A DNA stretch of 64,000 bases from Aurantimonas marianensis (GTDB lineage: Bacteria; Pseudomonadota; Alphaproteobacteria; Rhizobiales; Rhizobiaceae), in contig NZ_JALHBS010000032.1 in NCBI RefSeq assembly GCF_024195285.1, forward strand, positions 1 through 64,000. Reading direction: 5' to 3'. Below are positions 46,486 through 59,164 of this stretch, one piece after another (position 1 is the stretch's first letter; the number at the start of each line of letters is the position of its first letter). A program made the translations under genes and the position numbers. The notes below the pieces were generated by a model, which saw only the letters and a list, made by a program, of their open reading frames with translations, was not told where the DNA came from and made no database searches.

Positions 46486-47258
46486 TTTTCGCCCTCTCCC
46501 CTTGCGATGGCGAAATCGAACGCCTTGATCACGCCGCGCAGGGTCCGCACTTCGGGCTCGGAAAAGCCGGCCTTGGTCAGCATGGTGCGAAGGTTCTGGA
46601 CAAACACCTCGCGCTTCTCGGGCGGGTGGAAATAACCGGCCTTGGCCAGCGAGGATTCCAGATGATCGAACAGCCGGTGGAGGTCGGCTTTTTGTGCCGC
46701 CGGCGCCTCGGGCGCGGCAAAACGCGGCTTGGTCGCGTCTTCCGTGCCCGCCATGCGCCATGCATAGCTCATCAGCAGCACGGCCTGGGCGATATTGAGC
46801 GAGGCAAACGCCGGATCGACCGGAAACGTCACGATCTCGTCGGCGAGCCCGACCTCTTCGTTCGACAGTCCGAAACGCTCGCGGCCGAACAGGATGCCGG
46901 CGGGCTGACCAGCGCCGATTCGCGCCCGCAATTCTCCTGCCGCCGTTTCCGGTCCGCGCACCGGCTTGAAGCTGTCGCGCGGCCGCGCCGTGGTGGCGAG
47001 GACGAAAGTCAGATCGGCCACCGCCGCCTCGACCGAATCGAACAGACGGACGGCGTCGATAACGTGGTCGGCGCGGGACGCCGCGGCCCTTGCCTTGTCG
47101 CTCGGCCAGCCATCGCGCGGTTTGACGAGGCGCAAATCGGCGAGGCCGAAATTCGCCATGGCCCGTGCGACCATGCCGATGTTTTCGCCGAGCTGTGGCT
47201 CGACGAGGATGATCGCCGGTCCAGGTTCCGGCGCAACGGGCATGGGGACTTGCGGCAA
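46482..47258 (-). CDS. trmJ: tRNA (cytidine/uridine-2'-O-) methyltransferase TrmJ
   Basis: A 258-residue SPOUT-class methyltransferase of the TrmJ type, methylating ribose at tRNA position 32. The knot motifs are [35 protein letters not shown] and [16 protein letters not shown] (the last is shared with the TrmH group). The reading frame opens at TTG 47258, preceded by AAGGGA at 8 bases; an ATG at 47243 is also possible but has no visible Shine-Dalgarno. The stop overlaps murI. It and ttcA target tRNA position 32, though in separate operons. Confidence 0.93.
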   Translation of the reverse strand: MPQVPMPVAPEPGPAIILVEPQLGENIGMVARAMANFGLADLRLVKPRDGWPSDKARAAASRADHVIDAVRLFDSVEAAVADLTFVLATTARPRDSFKPVRGPETAAGELRARIGAGQPAGILFGRERFGLSNEEVGLADEIVTFPVDPAFASLNIAQAVLLMSYAWRMAGTEDATKPRFAAPEAPAAQKADLHRLFDHLESSLAKAGYFHPPEKREVFVQNLRTMLTKAGFSEPEVRTLRGVIKAFDFAIARGEGEK

Positions 47259-47339
47259 GACTGGGTTCCCTTTTTCCCGAAGCTGATAGCGCGCCCCGCC
47301 CTCGCCGCCAAGCCAGAGCGCGACGCATGGAATCCCCGG

Positions 47340-48818
47340 TCAGAACGCGTAGCCGTCGATCCCTTGCCACGCGACGCGGCGGACACCCTCGGGATCAAGC
47401 AGCACACGGTCGCGCACGGCGAATATCTTCGTCTTGCGAGCGGTCGTGTCGTAAGCGGGCCAGTCGTCGCCTGGTCGACCACCGTTGACGAAACGCATCC
47501 AATGGGTGCGCATCCGCTCGGCTAGCGCTTGGCGCTCATGGTCCGGCAGAACGCCCAGATAAATGCCGCGAAACGGCTTGAGGAAGTCTTCGAAGAGGAG
47601 CGGCAGGTCGACCGAATGCGTGGCCCCGAGCCGCGACATCAATCCCTTTGCCTCCCAATCGAGACGATACATGAAGGTTGGCGCCCGCCTCGCATGATCA
47701 TCTGCCTGGTGGATCGCCGCCATCCGGAACAGGAGGTCGGTCCCGAAGGCGACCCGCTCGTTCCGGTCATCCGAATAGAGCCGGGAGACACGCCTCGCCC
47801 CTTCCGTTCCGGCCACGCTTTCCACCCACTTCGCCAGCGCCTCCTTGCGGCTGTCGATGCGAAACATCGACAATTCGCTGAACAGCGAAAACTCGTCGCG
47901 GTTCGTGCCGATCAGCAAGGGCACCGGCTTCATCGCGCCATAGAGCGCCGGCAGAGTCGTCTCGGGTAGCTCGGTTCCATCAAGATAGGGGCGGGACAGG
48001 ATGCCGGTATGCTTGTCGGCGAGTGATCGCATAGCCACCGCGAAGGCGGCGTGATCCAACCGAAACAGCCGTTCCGGGTCTCCTTTCGGCGACATTATCC
48101 GCAGGACGTCCCGGCTCACCTCCGCCGCCCGTTCGCGCGTGTAGAAGAGATTCAGCGTTCCGGACTGTAGGATCGCCTGGGCATAGAGCGGCTGGGAGCG
48201 ACGCGCGACGAGGTGAAACGCGACGGCCGCCGCGCCAGCCGATTCGCCGGCAATGGTGACGCGGTCGGGATCGCCGCCGAAGGCCGCGATGTTGTCCCGC
48301 ACCCATTCCAGCGCCAGGCGCTGGTCGAGGAGTCCCGCGTTGGCCGCAAATCGGTCGTCGCCGGGAAACAGTTCGGCGAAGGCGTTGAAGCCGAACAGGC
48401 CCAGACGGTAGTTCAACGTCACCACGACGGCGTCGCCGCGACGGGCGAGATCGTCTCCGGGATATTGCGCCCCCGCGCCGATGATGAAACCGCCACCGTG
48501 GATGAACACGAGAACCGCCTTTTTGCCCTGCACGTCCGGTGTCCAGACATGCAGATTGAGGCAGCCCTCGCTGAACGAGCGCGTCAGTCGCGTAAGTTGG
48601 GTGAGTGGTTCGGGCAACGAGTGGCTCTGCGGCGCCGCCGGCCCGTATTGGTCCGCATGAAAAGCCGCTTCGAAGCGCCGGACCGGTTTGGGGGCAGCGA
48701 AGCGGGCTCGGCCGGTCGGGGGCTCGGCATAGGGAATACCGCGGAATCCGGCGATGCCGTTTCTTTCGATGCCGCGGACCGGCCCGCAGGGTGCCTCGAC
48801 GAGAACCGACTTCGGCAT
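47340..48818 (-). CDS. Type B carboxylesterase
   Basis: A 492-residue type B carboxylesterase/lipase-like alpha/beta hydrolase. The oxyanion HGGGF is at 107-111 and the nucleophile S193 in GESAG; the acid is probably the glutamate in [10 protein letters not shown] and the histidine is in [12 protein letters not shown]. There is no signal peptide, so it should be cytoplasmic. Family members hydrolyse p-nitrophenyl esters, carbamates and many xenobiotic esters; the natural substrate is unknown. It is divergent from icd. Confidence 0.93.
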   Translation of the reverse strand: MPKSVLVEAPCGPVRGIERNGIAGFRGIPYAEPPTGRARFAAPKPVRRFEAAFHADQYGPAAPQSHSLPEPLTQLTRLTRSFSEGCLNLHVWTPDVQGKKAVLVFIHGGGFIIGAGAQYPGDDLARRGDAVVVTLNYRLGLFGFNAFAELFPGDDRFAANAGLLDQRLALEWVRDNIAAFGGDPDRVTIAGESAGAAAVAFHLVARRSQPLYAQAILQSGTLNLFYTRERAAEVSRDVLRIMSPKGDPERLFRLDHAAFAVAMRSLADKHTGILSRPYLDGTELPETTLPALYGAMKPVPLLIGTNRDEFSLFSELSMFRIDSRKEALAKWVESVAGTEGARRVSRLYSDDRNERVAFGTDLLFRMAAIHQADDHARRAPTFMYRLDWEAKGLMSRLGATHSVDLPLLFEDFLKPFRGIYLGVLPDHERQALAERMRTHWMRFVNGGRPGDDWPAYDTTARKTKIFAVRDRVLLDPEGVRRVAWQGIDGYAF

Positions 48819-48997
48819 ATGCGACTCCTGGCTTTTCGAGCTCTGCCCGTTCCGCGGCCTCGCCGAAGCGGCGACGCTGCTTTGCGCCGACCGGTGCCGG
48901 TGCTATAGGGCGCGCTGAACTTCGGGAAGCGGCCCCGCTTCCTATCGTCACCTGCGCGGCCCTTCCGGCCGCCGATATGTTTTCAAGGAAGGCGCCG

Positions 48998-50209
48998 ATG
49001 GCAAAGATCAAGGTCGACAATCCGGTCGTGGAACTCGACGGCGACGAGATGACCCGGATCATCTGGCAGTTCATCAAGGACAAGCTGATCCACCCCTATC
49101 TGGACATCGACCTGAAATATTACGATCTCGGTGTCGAGCATCGCGACGCGACGGACGATCAGGTGACGGTCGACGCGGCCAACGCGATCAAGCAGTACGG
49201 CGTCGGCGTGAAATGCGCGACGATCACCCCGGATCAGGGCCGGGTGAGCGAGTTCAATCTGAAGAAGATGTGGCGCTCGCCCAACGGCACCATCCGCAAC
49301 ATCCTCGGCGGCGTGATCTTCCGCGAGCCGATCATCGCGAAGAACGTGCCGCGTCTGGTGCCGGGCTGGACCAAGCCGATCATCATCGGACGCCATGCCT
49401 ATGGCGACCAGTATCGCGCGACGGACTTCAAGTTTCCGGGCAAGGGCAAGCTGACGATCAAATTCGTCGGCGAGGACGGCGAGACGATCGAGCACGAGGT
49501 GTTCGACGCGCCCGGCTCCGGCGTCGCCATGGCGATGTACAATCTCGACGATTCGATCCGCGATTTTGCCCGCGCCTCCCTCAATTATGGCCTGATGCGC
49601 GGCTACCCGGTCTATCTGTCCACCAAGGACACGATCCTCAAGCAGTATGACGGCCGCTTCAAGGATATCTTCCAGGAGATCTTCGACGCCGAGTTCAAGA
49701 CGGAATTCGACGCCAAGGGCATCGTCTACGAGCATCGCCTGATCGACGACATGGTGGCCTCGGCGATGAAGTGGTCCGGCGGCTATGTCTGGGCCTGCAA
49801 GAACTACGACGGCGACGTGCAGTCGGACACGGTGGCGCAGGGCTTCGGCTCGCTCGGCCTGATGACCTCCGTGCTGATGACCCCCGACGGCAAGACCGTC
49901 GAGGCCGAAGCGGCGCACGGCACGGTGACGCGCCACTATCGCCAGCATCAGAAGGGCGAGGAGACCTCGACGAACTCGATCGCCTCGATCTTCGCCTGGA
50001 CGCGCGGCCTCGCCCACCGGGCCAAGCTCGACGACAACGCGGAGCTGAAGCGCTTCGCCGACACGCTGGAAAAGGTCTGCATCTCGACCGTCGAGAGCGG
50101 CTTCATGACCAAGGATCTGGCGCTGCTCATCGGCCCCGACCAGCCATGGTTGTCGACGACCGGTTTCCTCGACAAGATTGACGAGAACCTGCAGAAGGCG
50201 ATGGCCTGA
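48998..50209 (+). CDS. icd: NADP-dependent isocitrate dehydrogenase
   Basis: A 403-residue isocitrate dehydrogenase of the homodimeric subgroup II type (eukaryote-like), usual in alphaproteobacteria. It converts isocitrate to 2-oxoglutarate with NADP+. Recognised blocks are [49 protein letters not shown] and [13 protein letters not shown]. The ATG at 48998 follows AAGGAAGG at 5 bases. A rho-independent terminator follows the stop. Confidence 0.97.
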   Translation: MAKIKVDNPVVELDGDEMTRIIWQFIKDKLIHPYLDIDLKYYDLGVEHRDATDDQVTVDAANAIKQYGVGVKCATITPDQGRVSEFNLKKMWRSPNGTIRNILGGVIFREPIIAKNVPRLVPGWTKPIIIGRHAYGDQYRATDFKFPGKGKLTIKFVGEDGETIEHEVFDAPGSGVAMAMYNLDDSIRDFARASLNYGLMRGYPVYLSTKDTILKQYDGRFKDIFQEIFDAEFKTEFDAKGIVYEHRLIDDMVASAMKWSGGYVWACKNYDGDVQSDTVAQGFGSLGLMTSVLMTPDGKTVEAEAAHGTVTRHYRQHQKGEETSTNSIASIFAWTRGLAHRAKLDDNAELKRFADTLEKVCISTVESGFMTKDLALLIGPDQPWLSTTGFLDKIDENLQKAMA

Positions 50210-50237
50210 TCGTCGGTCTCATTTCGAAATGAAAAAC

Positions 50238-50269
50238 AAAAGGGGAGCGACCGGGTCGCCCCCCTTTTT
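50238..50269 (+). terminator. Rho-independent terminator of icd
   Basis: AAAAGGGG-A-GCGACC pairs with GGTCGC-CCCCCCTTTTT around a short loop, ending in five T. It begins 29 bases after the icd stop. The A-tract on the left arm means it could also work leftward for alaS, whose end is 125 bases away. Confidence 0.88.
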
Positions 50270-50393
50270 CATATCGTCCGCTCGTTGGCGCCGTCGCTGA
50301 GGCATGCCGACGCAACCAGGATCCCCGAATCAGGCTGCGCGCGGAAGACGCCTGCTTCGAGACTTGCCAAGCCTATCCCGCTGACTGCGGCGG

Positions 50394-53057
<2,664 letters not shown>

Positions 53058-53110
53058 GGATGCGACCTTCGGAAAACTGACGGAAAAACACGGCCGGACC
53101 ACGCAAAGAA

Positions 53111-53137
53111 ACGCCTCCGATCCCTATCGAAGGCGCT
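53111..53137 (-). terminator. Candidate terminator of recA
   Basis: On the minus strand GCGCCTTCGAT pairs imperfectly with ATCGGAGGCGT around AGGG, followed by TTTCTTT. It lies about 87 bases beyond the recA stop. Confidence 0.55.
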
Positions 53138-53223
53138 TTGTACAGAGGCCCGGAAGCACTGTCCATCAAGCTCCGGTCCGCCGCCGCGCATCCCCGCGAC
53201 GGCGACGGCCGAACCGGCGCGGA

Positions 53224-54300
53224 TCAATCCTCGCCGGCACTGTCCTCGCCGCCGGCATCGACGAGCAGTTGCTCGGCGATGAGGCCGGCGTTCTGGCGAA
53301 TCAGTGCCTCGATCTCATTGGCGACACTGGGATTGTCGCGCAGGAAGTTCTTCGAATTCTCCCGCCCTTGCCCAAGCCTCTGACTGTTATAAGAGAACCA
53401 GGCGCCGGATTTTTCGACGATCCCCGATTTGACGCCGAGATCGATGAGCTCTCCGGTCTTCGACACGCCTTCGCCATACATGATGTCGAACTCGACCTGC
53501 TTGAAGGGCGGCGCCAGCTTGTTTTTGACGACCTTCACCTTGGTCTGGTTGCCGGTCACCTCGTCCCGATCCTTGATCGCGCCGATCCGGCGGATGTCGA
53601 GGCGGACCGAGGCATAGAACTTCAAGGCGTTGCCGCCGGTCGTCGTCTCCGGTGAGCCGAACATCACGCCGATCTTCATGCGGATCTGGTTGATGAAGAT
53701 AACCATGCATTTCGACCGGGAGATCGAGCCGGTCAGCTTGCGCAGCGCCTGGCTCATCAGTCGTGCCTGCATGCCCGGCAGCGAATCGCCCATCTCGCCC
53801 TCGATTTCCGCCCGCGGCGTCAACGCCGCGACCGAATCGACCACCAGCACATCGATCGCGCCCGATCGAACCAGGGTGTCGGTGATCTCCAGCGCCTGCT
53901 CACCGGTATCGGGCTGCGAGATCAGCAGATTTTCCAGATCCACGCCGAGCTTCCGGGCATAGACCGGATCGAGCGCATGTTCGGCATCGACGAAGGCGCA
54001 GATTCCGCCTTTCTTCTGGGCCTCGGCGATCGTATGCAGGGCGAGCGTTGTCTTGCCCGAGCTTTCCGGCCCGTAAATCTCGATCACCCGGCCTTTCGGC
54101 AGACCGCCGACTCCGAGCGCGATGTCGAGGCCGAGCGAGCCGGTCGACACGGTTTCGATCTCGACTATCTGCTCGTTCGCGCCGAGCCGCATGATCGAGC
54201 CCTTGCCGAACGCCCGCTCGATCTGCGAAAGCGCGGCATCGAGAGCCTTATTCTTGTCCAACGAATTTTCCTCGACGAGACGGAGTGTGTTCTGTGCCAT
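53224..54300 (-). CDS. recA: Recombinase RecA
   Basis: A 358-residue RecA, the strand-exchange protein and LexA coprotease. Walker A is GPESSGKTT (77-85); Walker B-type LVVDSVAAL, the L1/L2 loops (with [16 protein letters not shown]), and an acidic C-terminus (GGEDSAGED) are present. The length is normal. A run of GAAC/GTAC/GTTC half-sites at 11-base spacing in its promoter region may be the LexA operator. Confidence 0.99.
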   Translation of the reverse strand: MAQNTLRLVEENSLDKNKALDAALSQIERAFGKGSIMRLGANEQIVEIETVSTGSLGLDIALGVGGLPKGRVIEIYGPESSGKTTLALHTIAEAQKKGGICAFVDAEHALDPVYARKLGVDLENLLISQPDTGEQALEITDTLVRSGAIDVLVVDSVAALTPRAEIEGEMGDSLPGMQARLMSQALRKLTGSISRSKCMVIFINQIRMKIGVMFGSPETTTGGNALKFYASVRLDIRRIGAIKDRDEVTGNQTKVKVVKNKLAPPFKQVEFDIMYGEGVSKTGELIDLGVKSGIVEKSGAWFSYNSQRLGQGRENSKNFLRDNPSVANEIEALIRQNAGLIAEQLLVDAGGEDSAGED

Positions 54301-54351
54301 GGAGACGGGACCTTATTCCACGCGTTGGACGGGGGTGCAATGATGCGGCCT

Positions 54352-54377
54352 GAACCGAATTTGTACGCTATTTGTTC
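54352..54377. promoter_or_regulatory. Candidate LexA (SOS) operator of recA
   Basis: GAAC, GTAC and GTTC occur at 54352, 54363 and 54374, each separated by exactly seven bases, 52 bases upstream of the recA start. The alphaproteobacterial LexA box is GTTC-N7-GTTC (GAAC-N7-GAAC on the other strand). Here each overlapping pair has one mismatch, so the site would be imperfect. The location suits SOS control of recA. Confidence 0.45.
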
Positions 54378-54464
54378 TCGTTGTGCAAGCTCATATTCGT
54401 GGTTTGTTCCGATTTTCCACCGTAATGCGAATCGCAAGGTGCGCCGTCCTTTCGTTGATTTTTC

Positions 54465-55433
54465 ATGAAGAGATCGGGAGCCTCGCCTCATCTTTTGTCC
54501 GTCTTCGTGGCCGGTGCGGCCCATATCGACAGGCGCGCCAAGGCCGATGCGCCGTATCGGGCCGCCGCATCGAACCCCGGCCGCTTCCTCGACACGCCCG
54601 GGGGTGCGGCGTTCAACGCCGCCCTGGCGCTGGACGCGCTTGGTTGCGCGGTCGTGCTCCAGAGCGCCAGAGGCGGCGATCCCGACGGTCATCGAATTGC
54701 CGAGGCAATCGCCTCTCGTCATTTTTTGGACGTCTCCATCACCTGGATCGACCGCGCCACCCCCACCTATACAGCCATTCTAGACGATCGGAGCGAGCTC
54801 GTGGCCGGCGTCGCCGATATGGGCCTCTACGATCTTCTCGTTCCGCGCGTGTTCACGCGGCGGCGGGTCAGAGTCGCGATCGATGCGGCCGATGCATTGC
54901 TGGTCGACGCCAACCTGCCGAGCGGATCGATCGACGCGCTGGCGAAGGCGGCCCGCGGGCGTCCTGTGGCGGCGATCGGTGTCTCGCCCGCCAAGGTGCG
55001 CCGTCTGCAGGGAGCGATCCGCTCCCTGTCGGCGCTGTTTCTGTCCCAAGCCGAAGCGACAAGCCTTGTCGAGGCAAGCGCGGGGACGAGCCCCCGCCTG
55101 CTCGCCGAACTCCTCATCGAACTCGGCGTCCGGCGCGCGGTCATTACCGATGGGCCGAGGAGCGTCACAGTAATTTACGGTGAAACGATCGTCTTCCAGG
55201 AGCCCCCCGCCGTGGTTCCAATGGACGTCACCGGTGCCGGCGACACGCTTGCCGCCGCGGCGTTGGTCGGCCTGTGCGAGGGGCGCGAATGGATCGATTG
55301 CATCCGCGCCGGTCTGGTCGCGTCGTCTATCCGAATCTCTGCCGACCCGTTTCCGCCGCGTGATTTCCCTCAGCTGATCCAAGCGGGCGCGGCGGCCCTG
55401 CCGGATCCCCATGGTCCGGAAAGGTCTCCGTGA
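54465..55433 (+). CDS. psuK: Pseudouridine kinase (PfkB family)
   Basis: A 322-residue PfkB-family carbohydrate kinase. The N-terminal glycine-rich PGGAAFNAALALDALG and the C-terminal anion-hole and catalytic motif VTGAGDTLAAAA are clear. Directly ahead of psuG, it should phosphorylate pseudouridine to pseudouridine 5'-phosphate. Its stop shares a base with the psuG start (TGATG), so the pair is co-translated. It is divergent from recA. Confidence 0.93.
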   Translation: MKRSGASPHLLSVFVAGAAHIDRRAKADAPYRAAASNPGRFLDTPGGAAFNAALALDALGCAVVLQSARGGDPDGHRIAEAIASRHFLDVSITWIDRATPTYTAILDDRSELVAGVADMGLYDLLVPRVFTRRRVRVAIDAADALLVDANLPSGSIDALAKAARGRPVAAIGVSPAKVRRLQGAIRSLSALFLSQAEATSLVEASAGTSPRLLAELLIELGVRRAVITDGPRSVTVIYGETIVFQEPPAVVPMDVTGAGDTLAAAALVGLCEGREWIDCIRAGLVASSIRISADPFPPRDFPQLIQAGAAALPDPHGPERSP

Positions 55434-56353
55434 TGCCTACGTCGCTCCCGTTTAAGTCTTCCGAGGAGGTCACCGATGCGATTCGCGCCCGCCGGCCGGT
55501 GGTGGCGCTGGAATCGACCATCATCACCCACGGCATGCCCTATCCGCAAAACCGCGACATGGCCCGCAATGTCGAGGCGATCATACGGGAGCAAGGCGCC
55601 GTCCCGGCCACCATCGCGGTCTTGGATGGACACCTCGTGGTCGGACTCAATGACCAGGAACTGGACGCCCTCGCAACGACACGGGACGCATTAAAGCTGT
55701 CGCGAGCCGACCTTGCCTATGCCGTCGCCACGGGGCGGACCGGCGCGACTACGGTCGCCGCGACGATGATCGTCGCCGACCTGGCCGGGATCGGCGTGTT
55801 CGCCACCGGCGGGATTGGCGGCGTCCATCGCGGCGCCGAAACGAGCTTCGACATTTCCGCCGATCTGGAGGAACTCGCGCGGACACCGGTCATCGTGGTC
55901 TGCGCCGGGGCGAAAGCGATTCTCGATCTCGACAAGACCCTGGAAGTCCTCGAGACAAAGGGCGTTCCGGTCATCGGCTACGGCGTCGACGAACTGCCGG
56001 CCTTCTGGTCGCGCGAATCGGGCCTTCCCGCCCCGCTGCGGCTCGATACGGCGGACCAGATCGCGGCATTTCAGGCGGCGCGGGCGTCTCTGTCGATCGA
56101 AGGCGGAATGCTTGTCGCCCATCCCGTTCCCGAGACCGACGCGCTACCACGCGCGCTCGTCGAGGGCTGGATCGAACAGGCACTCGCCGAGGCCCAGGCG
56201 CAAGGAATCGCGGGCAAGGCGGTCACGCCCTTTCTGCTCGATCGCATGTATCATTTGAGCGAAGGGCGTTCGCTCGCCGCCAATATCGCCTTGGTCGAAG
56301 CCAATGCGCGGCTGGCCGGGCGCATCGCCGTCGCCCTGACCAAAGCCGCGTGA
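55433..56353 (+). CDS. psuG: Pseudouridine-5'-phosphate glycosidase
   Basis: A 306-residue PsuG that splits pseudouridine 5'-phosphate into uracil and ribose 5-phosphate. The family blocks are RRPVVALESTIITHGMPYPQN, FATGGIGGVHRGAE and CAGAKAILDLDKTLE; the catalytic lysine (CAGAKA) and Mn2+ ligand region are included. The ATG at 55433 is used; a GTG one codon earlier is an alternative. It converges on cckA, 22 bp away. No pseudouridine transporter is seen beside the pair. Confidence 0.95.
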   Translation: MPTSLPFKSSEEVTDAIRARRPVVALESTIITHGMPYPQNRDMARNVEAIIREQGAVPATIAVLDGHLVVGLNDQELDALATTRDALKLSRADLAYAVATGRTGATTVAATMIVADLAGIGVFATGGIGGVHRGAETSFDISADLEELARTPVIVVCAGAKAILDLDKTLEVLETKGVPVIGYGVDELPAFWSRESGLPAPLRLDTADQIAAFQAARASLSIEGGMLVAHPVPETDALPRALVEGWIEQALAEAQAQGIAGKAVTPFLLDRMYHLSEGRSLAANIALVEANARLAGRIAVALTKAA

Positions 56354-56375
56354 GCCGGAGGGCGAAGCTGATCGC

Positions 56376-58919
56376 CTATTCGTCGATCATCGTCTTTACA
56401 GCGACGGCCAGTTCGCGCAGCGAGAACGGCTTTGCGAGGAAGCCGAACCTTTCGCCCTCCGGCAAGTTCTTCGCGAATGCGTCCTCGGCGTAGCCCGACA
56501 CAAAGATGAATTTCAGATCCGGCCGCTTCTTGCGCATTTCGCGGAGCAGCGACGGTCCGTCCATTTCCGGCATCACCACGTCGGAGACCACGAGTTCGAT
56601 CTGACCGTCGAGTTCTTCCATCACCTCCAGCGCCTCGATGCCGGACGCGGCTTCGTGGACGTCGTAGCCGCGCATCTTGAGAGCGCGGACATTGCCGGCC
56701 CGCACATGGTCCTCGTCCTCAACGAGCAGGATCGACGCCGTTCCCGAAAGGTCGAGCTTGGCGTTCGAGGGTGCGACCGCCCCCGCCTCGCTTTTCGCCG
56801 CGGCGATCTCGTCGGGGATGTGCCGCGGCAAAAAGATTCGAAAGACCGTGCCCTCGCCCGGCTTGGAGTCGACGAAAATGAAGCCGCTCGACTGCTTGAC
56901 GATGCCATAGACCATCGAGAGGCCGAGGCCGGTGCCCTTGCCGATTTCCTTGGTGGTGAAGAACGGCTCGAAAATCCGTTCGGCCAGATCAGGCGGAATC
57001 CCGGTTCCGGTGTCCGCGACCTCGACAAGGACGTAGTCGCCTTCGATCAGCTCCGCATATCCGAGGCCACGGGCTTCGGCGGCTTCGACATTGCGGGTGG
57101 AGATGGTGATCGTCCCGCCTTCCGGCATGGCGTCGCGGGCATTCTGCACGAGATTGGTGATCACCTGCTCGAACTGGCCGATATCGGCCATCACCGGCCA
57201 CAGGTCACGCGCGTGGTGGCGCTCCAGCTTGGCATGATCGCCGCTGACGCGCTTCAGGAGCAAGTGCATGTCGGCGACGACGTCGGTCAGGTTCAGCATC
57301 TTCGGCCGCATCGTCTGCCGGCGCGAATAGGCCAGCAACTGACGCACCAACGAGGCGGCACGGTTGGCGCTCTGCTTGATCAGCAAAAGATCCTGGAACG
57401 AGGGGTCGCCGGTGCGATGGTTGAGCAGGAGGAAGTCGACGGAGGCGGTGATGATCGTCAGCACATTGTTGAAGTCGTGGGCGATGCCGCCGGCCAGATT
57501 GCCGATCGCCTGCATCTTCTGGCTTTTGGCGAATTGCTCCTCCAGCGCCCGCTGCTCGGTGACCTCAACCCCGTAGAGAATCGCCACCTCGTGGGCGTCC
57601 GGGCCGGACTTCGGAATGGCGCTGATATAAAGCTGAACCGAGCGCGGCCTTTCACCCAGCACCTCCGCTTCGACCGGCGCGATTCCAGCCTGGCCCCGAA
57701 CCGCGGCGGCGAGCGCCTGGCGCAGTCCGTCGCGGTCGCTTTCGCGGATGCTGTCGCCGATCGCGGCGGTCCCGCCGGATGCATCCTGGCCGAAGACCTG
57801 CCGGAAGGCCGCGTTGGAACGGATCGCGCGCCCCTCCTCGTCGAGCGCCGCGATCGCCATCGGGGAGGAATTGAAGAAGCGGGTGAAACGCGCCTCGGCG
57901 AGTTCCGCCGTATCCGCCACTTCGCTCTTCGCGCTACGGCTTAGAACGAGCGTTCGTACGATGCCCGGCGCCGCTGCGTCATCCGCCACCGGCTTGCGCA
58001 GCAGGCGCACCGGAAGGCTCTGCCCGTCTCGCGTGATCAGATCGAGATCGACGATGCTGGTCCCGTCCGCGTCAACGTCGCCGGAATTGGGCGCCAGCAG
58101 CGCGCCTGACGCTTCCGGCACGAAATCGAGAAATGAAAGATCGCCGGGCTTGAACTCGACCAGATCGACGCCCAGCCAGCCGGCCAGCGTTGCGTTGAGA
58201 TAGGTGATCTTAAGATCGGCATCTGTCGCCACGAAACCCGCGGGGGCGCGATCGAGATAGTCGATGGCGTGCTGGAGATCCTGGAACGAACGCTCCTGCA
58301 ACTCGCGGTCGGCAGTGATATCGAGAATCTGCCAGGCTTGCAGTGTACCGCTCGATGTCGCGAGCGGACGCACCGAGGCCCGATACCAATGCGGCACGCC
58401 AGCGCCGGCCGCCGCGGCGCAGAGGGCGCGCGGTAGACGAAACTCGCGCTGTCCGGAACGGTTTTCGCGTGCCAGGTTGGCGAGGTAATAGATCGCCTCG
58501 GAAGCCTCCGGTTCACGCGCCAGCAACCGTTCCAGCGTCTTTACGGAGGCCGCCGTCGTGGCGCCGGTGGTCTCGCCATAGGCGCTGTTGGCGTAGATGA
58601 TCCGGCCTTTGCGATCGACGATCAGCGTCCCGTTGCGGGCGGTGTCGAGGAAGTCCTTGGCGATTGCGCCTTCAGCGATTCGGCCGGTAAATCGCACGAA
58701 GCCCAGCGCGGTGGCGAAGATCGCGGCGATGCCGGCCACGGCGAGGCCGCCGAAGATCACTAGCAGCGCGACGCCGCCATAGGCGTGGCCGAACAGTGCC
58801 AGCGATGCTGCCAGAACGATCAGCAAGCCGCCCAGAATGAGCAGGCGCCGCACACCGGACGCGGACGCGGCCCGGTCGATCAAAGGCTTTTCGGCCGCGC
58901 CCATCGCCGCTCCATCCAT
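56376..58919 (-). CDS. cckA: Hybrid sensor histidine kinase CckA
   Basis: An 847-residue hybrid kinase. Two membrane helices (about 24-43 and 47-72), PAS domains (about 85-200, 205-330 and 345-455), a HisKA phosphoacceptor domain with H481 ([10 protein letters not shown]), the HATPase domain with N-box [10 protein letters not shown] (589-598), and a receiver with D780 ([12 protein letters not shown]). This is the CckA layout, the top of the CckA-ChpT-CtrA relay that governs cell cycle and division in alphaproteobacteria. The start at 58919 is likely; a second ATG at 58904 has GGAG at 5 bases and is also possible. chpT and ctrA are not in the window. Confidence 0.95.
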   Translation of the reverse strand: MDGAAMGAAEKPLIDRAASASGVRRLLILGGLLIVLAASLALFGHAYGGVALLVIFGGLAVAGIAAIFATALGFVRFTGRIAEGAIAKDFLDTARNGTLIVDRKGRIIYANSAYGETTGATTAASVKTLERLLAREPEASEAIYYLANLARENRSGQREFRLPRALCAAAAGAGVPHWYRASVRPLATSSGTLQAWQILDITADRELQERSFQDLQHAIDYLDRAPAGFVATDADLKITYLNATLAGWLGVDLVEFKPGDLSFLDFVPEASGALLAPNSGDVDADGTSIVDLDLITRDGQSLPVRLLRKPVADDAAAPGIVRTLVLSRSAKSEVADTAELAEARFTRFFNSSPMAIAALDEEGRAIRSNAAFRQVFGQDASGGTAAIGDSIRESDRDGLRQALAAAVRGQAGIAPVEAEVLGERPRSVQLYISAIPKSGPDAHEVAILYGVEVTEQRALEEQFAKSQKMQAIGNLAGGIAHDFNNVLTIITASVDFLLLNHRTGDPSFQDLLLIKQSANRAASLVRQLLAYSRRQTMRPKMLNLTDVVADMHLLLKRVSGDHAKLERHHARDLWPVMADIGQFEQVITNLVQNARDAMPEGGTITISTRNVEAAEARGLGYAELIEGDYVLVEVADTGTGIPPDLAERIFEPFFTTKEIGKGTGLGLSMVYGIVKQSSGFIFVDSKPGEGTVFRIFLPRHIPDEIAAAKSEAGAVAPSNAKLDLSGTASILLVEDEDHVRAGNVRALKMRGYDVHEAASGIEALEVMEELDGQIELVVSDVVMPEMDGPSLLREMRKKRPDLKFIFVSGYAEDAFAKNLPEGERFGFLAKPFSLRELAVAVKTMIDE

Positions 58920-59164
58920 TTCGGTTCGCCCCTGCGTGCCGCAACTATGAATCAAAAGCCAATCTGTGGCGAGAGTGCCCGCCAGGCCCTTAATTCCAAC
59001 TCGATTACGAAAAATTCCCACGTCGACTTCGCGCGCGGCTGTCCAGGCATTATGAACAGCCAAGCTGACGTTGCCCTTGCCCCGGACCGAAGGATCGGTC
59101 AACCGGGCTCGACGACTGAAGGAATACCCGCCGGTCTCCGGCGCCGCAGGAGGAAAACTCGCCC

